DNA from: Chloroflexota bacterium
Lineage (GTDB): Bacteria > Chloroflexota > Dehalococcoidia > Dehalococcoidales > RBG-16-60-22
Length of the DNA: 13,385 bases
Reading direction: 5' to 3'
Assembly (NCBI GenBank): GCA_016190585.1
Contig: JACPQH010000059.1
Coordinates: 1 to 13,385 of the forward strand
Of the stretch, positions 6,880-13,037 are shown in pieces; positions within the stretch are counted from its first letter, which is position 1; each line of letters starts with the position of its first letter. The translations under genes were made by a program, and so were the position numbers. A model generated the notes under the pieces. The model did no database searches, was not told where the DNA came from, and saw only the letters and a program-made list of their open reading frames with translations.

Positions 6880-6908
6880 TTGGAACGCCCGTTCTGAAGT
6901 GCTATAAT
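6880..6908 (+). promoter_or_regulatory. Extended -10 promoter directly abutting a GTG start
   Basis: TTGGAA (6880-6885, 4 of 6 to TTGACA), a 17-bp spacer and a perfect extended -10, TGC-TATAAT (6900-6908). The in-frame GTG at 6915 begins 7 nt after the -10, which is where transcription would be expected to start, so the mRNA is likely leaderless. Confidence 0.6.
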
Positions 6909-6914
6909 CTAGCC

Positions 6915-8099
6915 GTGGATACCGAGCGGAAGCTGGAGATGCTGGTGGCGGGGGCGGCGTTCGATGTCTGCGGCTACTGCGGCGACGCGCCCCCGGCGCA
7001 AAGCCCCCTCCGCTTCATTCATAACGCCGCCCTGCCCGGCGGCGGCGCCGTGCCGCTCTTCAAGGTGCTCCAGACCAATGTCTGCGTCAACGACTGTGCC
7101 TACTGTGTCAACCAGGTGGGGCGGGACGGGCCGCGCTCCGCTTTTCAGCCGGAGGAGCTTTCCCGGGTCTTCATGGAGCTGCACCGGCGGAAGCTGGTAC
7201 AGGGCCTGTTCCTGACCTCGGCCATCGCCGGGAACGCCGCCCGCAGCATGGAGCCCATGCTCCAGACGGTGGAGATACTGCGGCGGCGCTGCGAGTACCG
7301 GGGCTATGTCCATCTCAAGATTTTGCCCGGCGCCGGCCCGGACTACGTCGAGACCGCCTGCAGACTGGCCAGCCGGGTATCGGTCAATATCGAGGCGCCC
7401 ACCGCCCGCCACCTGGCCCGGCTGAGCTCCCGGAAGAACATCTTCGAGGGGATCCTCGAGCCGATGCGCTGGGTCAGGCAGATCACGGCGCGCGACGAGC
7501 GGCTGGCACCTGCCGGCCAGACAACGCAGTTCGTCGTCGGCGCCGCCGGCGAGAGCGACCGCGAAATCCTGGCGACGACCGCCGCCCTGTACCGCGAGGT
7601 CAAGCTGAGGCGGGCGTATTTCAGCGCCTTCCACCCGGTGAGCCACTCGCGCCTCGAAGGGGTGGGCCCGGCGCCGCCCCTGCGTGAGCACCGCCTTTAC
7701 CAGGCGGACTGGCTGATGCGGGTCTACGGTTTCGCCGACAGCGAGGTGGCGCTGGCCTTCGGGCAGAACGGCAACCTCGCTCTCAAGACCGATCCCAAGC
7801 TTATCATCGCCCGGAAGCAGCCCTGGCTTTTCCCGGTGGATATCAACACGGCCGGCTACGAGGAACTCCTCCACGTGCCGGGCATCGGCCCGCAGTCGGC
7901 CCATCGCATCATCGCGGCGCGGCGCGAGCACAGCATCGACTCATTGACGCAGCTCAAGAAGATGCGCGTCGTTACCCGGCACGCCGCCCCCTTCATCTGG
8001 TTCCAGGGTATGCTCGCCGCGGAAAAACAGGCATCCTTCCTGCCGCTCCTCGAAGAAGAGAGCGAAGAGACGCCGTCCCTGGCCAGCGTGGTCGCCTAG
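6915..8099 (+). CDS. Putative DNA modification/repair radical SAM protein (TIGR03916-like)
   Basis: A 394-residue protein with the radical SAM cluster motif C57-x3-C61-x2-C64 (VCVNDCAYC), binding a 4Fe-4S cluster and SAM. An extra N-terminal CGYC pair (C19, C22) precedes it. The C-terminus has a helix-hairpin-helix DNA-binding segment at about 308-355 (INTAGYEELLHVPGIGPQSA). This arrangement matches TIGR03916, named for genes linked to a uracil-DNA-glycosylase-like partner. No such partner is in this window: the next gene is convergent and unrelated. The frame is open back to GTG 6780, but that extension (GKDPKPVGKGQGRGHN) is low-complexity and has no ribosome site, while family members begin close to the ERKLEML segment. 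GTG 6915 is therefore preferred and fits the adjacent promoter. The reaction catalysed is not known. Confidence 0.85.
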   Translation: MDTERKLEMLVAGAAFDVCGYCGDAPPAQSPLRFIHNAALPGGGAVPLFKVLQTNVCVNDCAYCVNQVGRDGPRSAFQPEELSRVFMELHRRKLVQGLFLTSAIAGNAARSMEPMLQTVEILRRRCEYRGYVHLKILPGAGPDYVETACRLASRVSVNIEAPTARHLARLSSRKNIFEGILEPMRWVRQITARDERLAPAGQTTQFVVGAAGESDREILATTAALYREVKLRRAYFSAFHPVSHSRLEGVGPAPPLREHRLYQADWLMRVYGFADSEVALAFGQNGNLALKTDPKLIIARKQPWLFPVDINTAGYEELLHVPGIGPQSAHRIIAARREHSIDSLTQLKKMRVVTRHAAPFIWFQGMLAAEKQASFLPLLEEESEETPSLASVVA

Positions 8100-8103
8100 C
8101 CGG

Positions 8104-9042
8104 CTAGGGGAGGCTGGCGCGCAGGTAACCGGTTATCTCCTTCTCCAGGGACTTGATCGTCTCCAGGCTGTCGACCGCGACGCCCTGACCGGGCATCCCC
8201 CGGAATATGTCCAGCGTGCGGGCGAGGTCGCGGCCGGCGCCGGTATGGACCCGCTGCATCAGGGGCAGGTGGCGCAGGTAGGTCATCTGGAAGGCGATAA
8301 AGGCGTTGTTCAGCTCGGGAGCCGCCCCGGAAATACCCTGGAGTTCGCCCGCCATCGAATCCAGCAGGCCAGCCTTCGCCTTCAAGGTATCGGCTTCGGA
8401 CAGCTTGCCGGCGCGAAAGTCCGCGTAAAGTCCGGCGAGGCGGTCGTAGTAGGCCGCGTAGACCTGGCTCTCCCGCAGCTTCCTGTCCAGCTCGGCCTCG
8501 AGAGTCTTATAGACCGCCGAGCCCTCCCCGTACTTCTGCCGGCTGAAAAGCATGGCCGCCGCGTAGCTGACCACCTCGCCGGAAGGCTCCTCGATAGTGA
8601 TGGGCAGGTCTATCTGCTCGTGCCAGTCCTCGTGCAGGATGACATAGATGAACCGCTCCAGCGGCGCTTTCATCAGGGAGCCGGTGACCGGCGTATCGAC
8701 GCCGGCGATGGCCTGGATGGCGTAGAAGAAGACGTCGTAGCGGCTGCGCTCGAAGGTGATGTTGTCGGCGGTGCCGGTGCCGAACTCGAGGAGGGGGTCG
8801 CCCAGAGAATAGGGCAGCGTGGTCAGCGGCGTGTAAAAATAGTAGTCGTAAGCGGTGAACCCGGGGGTGTAGCTCTTGAAGTTGCGCGTCTCGGTGAACC
8901 CGAACCCGGCGGCGAAGGTCTTGAGCTCGCGGACAAGATCGAGCCGGTAGGCCTCGCTGTCGGTGTCGACTTGCGGGGCGCAGGCGGGCGCCGCGGCCAG
9001 GAACAGGACCGCCAGCAGACAAATAACAAGACGCAGATTCAT
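8104..9042 (-). CDS. Exported HExxH metallopeptidase-like protein
   Basis: A 312-residue protein with a signal peptide (hydrophobic 5-18) ending AAAPAC; C21 could be lipidated, though Pro at -2 makes the lipobox poor. The centre holds H137-E-D-W-H141, the HExxH zinc motif, in a hydrophobic helix context (FIYVILHEDWHEQ), followed by IEEPSGEVVSYAAAMLF, where E156 is a plausible third ligand. The order resembles the predicted aminopeptidases of COG4324 (HELAHQ then FNExFA), but similarity outside the motif is weak, so substrate and activity are unknown. The C-terminal half is helical with long charged segments. The ATG is preceded by AGGGGG from a palindromic repeat. It is 103 bp downstream of the SDR gene and converges on the radical SAM gene. 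Confidence 0.72.
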   Translation of the reverse strand: MNLRLVICLLAVLFLAAAPACAPQVDTDSEAYRLDLVRELKTFAAGFGFTETRNFKSYTPGFTAYDYYFYTPLTTLPYSLGDPLLEFGTGTADNITFERSRYDVFFYAIQAIAGVDTPVTGSLMKAPLERFIYVILHEDWHEQIDLPITIEEPSGEVVSYAAAMLFSRQKYGEGSAVYKTLEAELDRKLRESQVYAAYYDRLAGLYADFRAGKLSEADTLKAKAGLLDSMAGELQGISGAAPELNNAFIAFQMTYLRHLPLMQRVHTGAGRDLARTLDIFRGMPGQGVAVDSLETIKSLEKEITGYLRASLP

Positions 9043-9046
9043 ATAA

Positions 9047-9094
9047 AAATCCCCCTGAATCCCCCTTTACCAAAGAGGGACACTAGGGGGATTT
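9047..9094. repeat. Palindromic intergenic repeat (REP-like hairpin)
   Basis: The outer arms AAATCCCCCT (9047-9056) and AGGGGGATTT (9085-9094) are a perfect 10-bp inverted repeat. The inner CCCCCTTT / AAAGAGGG arms pair at 7 of 8 positions. Read on the minus strand the hairpin ends in GGGGGATTTTTAT directly before the ATG of the metallopeptidase gene. It therefore looks both like an intrinsic terminator and like the source of that gene's Shine-Dalgarno. A related copy is at 12948-12981. Confidence 0.75.
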
Positions 9095-9145
9095 CCGCAA
9101 ATGAATCCCTCTTGATTTCAGGAAAATGGTTGCTCGTAGTAGTTA

Positions 9146-10051
9146 TTACGGCTGGGGCGGCGCCGGGTTGACGTACCCCTTCAGCAGCACCTTGGGCACC
9201 ATCTCGACCAGCTCGTCCAACGTCCAGACGCCTTCCTTGCGGATGATGGTCTCTTTCTCCACCGGCTCGGTGAACAGGCAGACCTCCGTGCCCATGATGC
9301 CGAATACCTGGCCGTTGATGTTGCCGGCCTCCTCGGTGGCCAGGTAGACGACTATCGGCGCCATCGCCTCCGGTCCCGCCAGGTTAAGGATGGACTCGTA
9401 CATGCGCTTTGAGGCCAGGCCGGCCTCGTAGGCCCGCTTGAAACGGGCGACCTCCACCGGTCCGGAACGGCCGGTCGCGGCGCGCGGCGCGTAGGCGTTG
9501 CAGGTGACACCGTACCGCCCGATATCCCGGGCCACCGCCCGCGTGTAGCTCACCAGGGCCCCTTTGGCGGCGGAGTAGTTGGACCACTCGATAGCGCCCA
9601 GCCAGGCCCGCGACGTGGTGTTGATGATGCGCCCCCAGCGCTGGTCCTTCATCAGGCCGCAGGCGTGCCGGATGCAGTTGAAGGCGGACTTGACGTGGAC
9701 GCGGATAGTGTCGTCGAACCCCTTCTCCGTCATCTCCCAGGGCATGGCATGCTCGTCATAGCCGCCGGCGTTGTTCACCAGGATGTCCACCCGCCCGAAG
9801 GTCTTCACGGCGGTTTCCACGAACCTGCGGGCGGTCTCGAAATCGGAGACATCGCCGAAGAACGGCGCCGCCCGGCCGCCCATCTTGATGATGGCGTCCG
9901 CGGTCGTCTGGGCATCCCCACCCTCGCTGCCCGGTTTGCGGTTGTTGGTAACCACCCGGGCGCCCTCCCGGGCCAGCGCCAGCGCCACCTCGCGGCCGAT
10001 CCCGATACCGGAGCCGGTCACAATAGCCACTTTGTCCTGTAACCTGGGCAT
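9146..10051 (-). CDS. Short-chain dehydrogenase/reductase, MFE-2-like
   Basis: A 301-residue NAD(P)-dependent oxidoreductase of the SDR family. Visible elements are the Rossmann motif TGSGIGIG at residues 12-19, NNAG at 93-96, and the catalytic set S146, Y158, K162 (YSAAK). Ser to Tyr spacing is 12 rather than the usual 13. The helix alpha-E segment reads VHVKSAF, as in hydroxyacyl-CoA dehydrogenases of multifunctional enzyme type 2. The C-terminal extension of about 45 residues beyond the classical 250 has no recognised domain. A strong AAAGGAGG lies 5 nt before the ATG and overlaps the stop of the MAL-like gene, 13 nt upstream, so it is co-transcribed with that gene. The substrate is unknown; by context a hydroxy acid or acyl-CoA from amino-acid breakdown is plausible. 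Confidence 0.85.
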   Translation of the reverse strand: MPRLQDKVAIVTGSGIGIGREVALALAREGARVVTNNRKPGSEGGDAQTTADAIIKMGGRAAPFFGDVSDFETARRFVETAVKTFGRVDILVNNAGGYDEHAMPWEMTEKGFDDTIRVHVKSAFNCIRHACGLMKDQRWGRIINTTSRAWLGAIEWSNYSAAKGALVSYTRAVARDIGRYGVTCNAYAPRAATGRSGPVEVARFKRAYEAGLASKRMYESILNLAGPEAMAPIVVYLATEEAGNINGQVFGIMGTEVCLFTEPVEKETIIRKEGVWTLDELVEMVPKVLLKGYVNPAPPQP

Positions 10052-10064
10052 TCGAACCTCCTTT

Positions 10065-11288
10065 TTATTTTATCGAGAGCAGGGCTAATGTCCGCCGCAT
10101 CTCGTTGGTAACGATGGATACCGACTCGTCAACACCCATCCCCGGCGCGGCGATGATACAAGCGGGCCGCGCGGCCAGAGCGATATGCGCGCGCACCTGG
10201 GCGCAGCGCTCCGTCTCGCAACAGGTCCCGCCCAGCACCGCCTCCAGACCGTGGTCGCGGCAGAAGCCGATGGCCTCGATGGTGTTATTGATGCCGCCCA
10301 GGTCGTTGGGGTGATGAGCGCCGGAGACGTCGGTGGCCCCGTTCAGGATGAACTCCTTCTTGTCATCGAGGCTGATCGCCCATTCGTCGGCGATGAGCCG
10401 GACGCTGGAACCCGCCGCCCGTAGCGCCCGGCGCAGCTCCCGCATGGCCTCGACCTGTCCCGCCTTGCTGTCCATGACGACCGGGTCCTCGATCAGCACC
10501 GGGTAGGGCGCCGAGGCTTTCTCGATTTCTCCAAAGTAGTCGACCATCCGGTTGATGTCATGGCCGCAGGCCTCGCCGATGGTGCCGCACACCAGGTAAA
10601 AGAAGGTGGGGCGGTAGTCCTCCCCGGCAAGCTGCCGGATGCGCCGGCTGAGCCATCTCATGTGGTCGAGCATCCGGTCGAGCCGCTCGCGGGTGTTGAC
10701 CAGCGGCTCGGGAAGCACGGCGACCCGCCGCAGTATCATCTTGTCCACGGTATCATACCAGTCGTCGCCGCACTGGGCCCACAGCGGGATGGGCTCGGTC
10801 GCCAGCTCGAGGCCGTACTCTTCGGCCAGCACCCCGGCCATCGTTTTTCGTTTTGCCCTGGCGACGGCGTCCAGGAGCGCCTGCGTCACGCCGTACCGGA
10901 TGGCGCTCTGCAAGCGCCGGCCTTCGTGCTCAAGCCCGTCAACCTCTTTGCAGACCGGCTTGAAACCGGCAAGCTCCCGACCTTCCAGCACCGGCGCGAC
11001 CTGTTCCTGGATGATGCCGATGATCTCCCGTCCCGGCAGCAAGGGGTCGCGGCCGCTGATGCCGGCGTACTGGGTCCAGACGCAGTCCCCATGGGCTATC
11101 GCGCCGTCATCGAGCTGGAGCATGACGGAGACCGCCCGGGCGGGCATGCGGATGGCGGTGTAGCCCGGCGTTACCGGACTGCCCCGGTAGGTAAAGCCGT
11201 CGGCCGGGGCCCCCTGCTTGATGGCCGCCTGGTCGTCAAAGAAGAAGCCCCCCAGCCCCTCGGCGCACACCACTCTCTTAATCTTCAT
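10065..11288 (-). CDS. Methylaspartate ammonia-lyase-like protein lacking key catalytic residues
   Basis: A 407-residue enolase-superfamily protein, close in length (413) and sequence to clostridial 3-methylaspartate ammonia-lyase (3-methylaspartate to mesaconate plus NH3). Conserved are DDQAAIKQGAPADGFTY, HGDC, SGRDPL, AQCGDD (Gln172), the Glu273 and Asp307 metal ligands (E267, D301), DLGGINN, GGTC (Thr360, Cys361) and PGMGVDE. Compared with my recalled clostridial sequence the catalytic base Lys331 is His (H326, in AHHPNDLGG), His194 is Glu (E194), Gln329 is Ala and metal ligand Asp238 is Leu (L232). Canonical lyase activity is therefore unlikely. The His pair H325-H326 may support another reaction, or the protein may be non-catalytic. 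It starts 7 nt after the lyase stop behind GTGAGG and is followed 13 nt later by the SDR. Confidence 0.85.
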   Translation of the reverse strand: MKIKRVVCAEGLGGFFFDDQAAIKQGAPADGFTYRGSPVTPGYTAIRMPARAVSVMLQLDDGAIAHGDCVWTQYAGISGRDPLLPGREIIGIIQEQVAPVLEGRELAGFKPVCKEVDGLEHEGRRLQSAIRYGVTQALLDAVARAKRKTMAGVLAEEYGLELATEPIPLWAQCGDDWYDTVDKMILRRVAVLPEPLVNTRERLDRMLDHMRWLSRRIRQLAGEDYRPTFFYLVCGTIGEACGHDINRMVDYFGEIEKASAPYPVLIEDPVVMDSKAGQVEAMRELRRALRAAGSSVRLIADEWAISLDDKKEFILNGATDVSGAHHPNDLGGINNTIEAIGFCRDHGLEAVLGGTCCETERCAQVRAHIALAARPACIIAAPGMGVDESVSIVTNEMRRTLALLSIK

Positions 11289-11295
11289 GCCTGCC

Positions 11296-12849
11296 TCACC
11301 CGAGCTTGCCCACGGCCTGCTCGACCGCCGCGACCAGCCCGCCGTTCCTGACCAGCACCATGATACTGTCGATGTCCTTCACCAGCACCCTGTCCTCGGT
11401 CCAGCGCGGGACCCGGGCCCGGATGCCGTCGTAGGCCGCCCTGGCGCCGGGGGCTGCCTTGTCTATCCCCCGCATGTCCAGGGCATGCGCGGCGCACAAA
11501 AGCTCCAGCCCCACGATGTACTCGGTGTTGCGCAGGATTTCGGCGGCCTTCCGGGCGGCGATGGTGCCCATGCTCACGACGTCTTCCTCGTTGGCCTCGG
11601 TAGGAATGGACTGGATGCTGGCCGGGTGGCACAGCGCCCGGTTCTCGGCCACCAGCGAGCTGGCGGTCAGGTGCGCCCCGATAAAGCCGCACTGCACCCC
11701 CGCCTCGCCGGCGATAAGGTACCCCGGCAGGCCGCCGTTCTCATTCTTGTCCGTGACCCGGGCAATCCTTCGTTCCGAGATGCCGCTGATGTAGTTCAGG
11801 GCGATACTCAGGAAGTCCATGGCCGCCCCGACCGGCTGGCCGTGGAAGTTGCCGCCGTGAAGCACGTCCTCGCCTTCCACGAACAGCAGCGGGTTGTCCG
11901 AGGCCGAGTTAAGCTCGATGCCAATCACCCGCTCCCCGTATTCGAGGGCGTCCCGGACGGCGCCCATGACCTGGGGGATGCACCGGAGCGAGTAGGCGTC
12001 CTGCACCCTCATGCCGGTCTGCCAGCGGGGGCTTTTCAGGCTCAGGGTCAGCCGGCTGCCCCGGATGATTTTTCTCATGTTGGCGGCGCTGGCAATCTGA
12101 CCGGGATGTGGCCGCGCCGCCTGCGTCCGCTCGTCAAAGGTATCCGACATACCCTCCAGCGCCTCCAGGCTCAGGGCGGCGGCGATCTCGGCGGTCTTCA
12201 CCAGCCTCCGGGCGTCGTGCACCGCCAGTGCGGCGATGCCCGTCATGGCGGCGGTGGCGTTGACCAGGCCCACCCCCTCCCGGAAGTCCAGCGCCAGGCT
12301 CTCCAGCCCGGCGGCCTTCAGAGCGCCGGCGGAGTCCATGACCTTGCCCTGATACTCGGCCGCGCCCTCGCCCATCATGGCCAGCACCATGTGCGACAGC
12401 GGGGCCAGGTCGCCGCTCGCCCCGACCGTGCCCTTCTCCGGTATTACCGGGTGCACCCCGAGGTTTATCATGTTCAGCAGCATCTCGACAGTGCTCAGCC
12501 TCAGGCCGGAATACCCTTTGGCCAGGGCATTGGCCCGGGTGAGCATGACGGCGCGGGTGGCGTCGGCGGGGAGGGCGTTCCCCACACCGGAGACGTGGGT
12601 GCGGATGTAGTTGCGTTGTACCAGCCGGGCCTTATCTATGGGAACGGCGGTGTTGGAGTATGAGCCCATGCCGGTGGTGATGCCGTAGACCACCCGGCCG
12701 CTGGCGGCGAACTTCTCGACCAGCTCGCGGCAGGCGGCTACCTTTGTTTTGGCTTCCGGGGACAACTCAGCGCTTGCGCCGCCGCGGGCCACCGCCACGA
12801 CACCGTCGATGGTCAGGCTGTCGCCGTCAAGCCGGATAGTGTTTTCCAT
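11296..12849 (-). CDS. Histidine ammonia-lyase-like MIO enzyme (HAL/PAL family)
   Basis: A 517-residue aromatic amino-acid lyase family member. The ASGD triad A144-S145-G146 within GTVGASGDLAPLSH would cyclise to the MIO electrophile. The Tyr53-equivalent Y55 is in VYGITTGMG, where most HALs have INTGFG. H85 sits in the position of HAL His83. QDAYSLR supplies the Tyr280/Arg283 pair and NFHGQP the Phe329. The Glu414 position is kept in NEEDVVSMG, where HAL has NQEDHVSM and PAL/TAL have Gln. The residues favour a His-like substrate over Phe or Tyr, but the EEDVV variant and the absence of any hut genes leave the substrate open. ATG 12849 follows AAGGGG with 7 nt spacing; the frame is open upstream to 12921, but that part runs through an intergenic repeat. 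Confidence 0.85.
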   Translation of the reverse strand: MENTIRLDGDSLTIDGVVAVARGGASAELSPEAKTKVAACRELVEKFAASGRVVYGITTGMGSYSNTAVPIDKARLVQRNYIRTHVSGVGNALPADATRAVMLTRANALAKGYSGLRLSTVEMLLNMINLGVHPVIPEKGTVGASGDLAPLSHMVLAMMGEGAAEYQGKVMDSAGALKAAGLESLALDFREGVGLVNATAAMTGIAALAVHDARRLVKTAEIAAALSLEALEGMSDTFDERTQAARPHPGQIASAANMRKIIRGSRLTLSLKSPRWQTGMRVQDAYSLRCIPQVMGAVRDALEYGERVIGIELNSASDNPLLFVEGEDVLHGGNFHGQPVGAAMDFLSIALNYISGISERRIARVTDKNENGGLPGYLIAGEAGVQCGFIGAHLTASSLVAENRALCHPASIQSIPTEANEEDVVSMGTIAARKAAEILRNTEYIVGLELLCAAHALDMRGIDKAAPGARAAYDGIRARVPRWTEDRVLVKDIDSIMVLVRNGGLVAAVEQAVGKLG

Positions 12850-12880
12850 CGTACACCCCTTACCAAGCGATTTTCTAAGG

Positions 12881-12927
12881 CTGTCACTGCGACCGGAGGG
12901 ATTGCTTCGCTGCGCTCGCAACGACAG
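12881..12927. repeat. GTCATTGCGA-type palindromic intergenic repeat
   Basis: The ends CTGTCACTGCGA (12881-12892) and TCGCAACGACAG (12916-12927) match as inverted repeats at 10 of 12 positions and enclose GGATTGCTTCGCTGCGC. This is the common intergenic element with termini like GTCATTGCGAG and core GAAGCAATC found in many anaerobes. It lies upstream of the HAL-like gene. Confidence 0.75.
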
Positions 12928-12940
12928 CTATACAGCCTTC

Positions 12941-13016
12941 ATTCATTTCTCCCTTTAGTAAAGGGAGACTAAGAGGGATTTCACAATCCCCCTCGCCCCC
13001 TTTTCAAAGGGGGTTG
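12941..13016. repeat. Cluster of three short hairpins, same family as the 9047 repeat
   Basis: There are three perfect hairpins in a row: TCTCCCTTT-AGT-AAAGGGAGA (12948-12968), GGGATT-TCAC-AATCCC (12975-12990) and CCCCCTTT-TC-AAAGGGGG (12996-13013). On the minus strand 12981-12948 aligns with 9047-9080 at about 27 of 34 positions, so they are copies of one element. Placed just after the stop of the B12-binding subunit, they may end or attenuate its transcript before the HAL-like gene. Confidence 0.75.
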
Positions 13017-13037
13017 GTATGTACTTCCCGAATCCGC

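Noticed and set aside
6780..6914. Upstream GTG start for the radical SAM gene
   Set aside because: The extension lacks a ribosome site, is low-complexity, contains the -10 promoter element and goes beyond the expected family N-terminus.
11218..12663. 481-codon open frame on the plus strand opposite the HAL-like and MAL-like genes
   Set aside because: Antisense to two well-recognised genes; its translation is His/Gly/Gln-rich without domains, as expected from a high-GC shadow frame.
9047..13016. Short repeats as parts of a CRISPR array
   Set aside because: The copies are far apart, self-palindromic and in gaps between genes, without regular spacers or cas genes.
9047..13016. Repeat copies as ends of a transposon carrying the HAL-MAL-SDR block
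   Set aside because: No transposase or target-site duplication is visible, and such palindromes are usually scattered independently; kept only as a weak suggestion in the findings.
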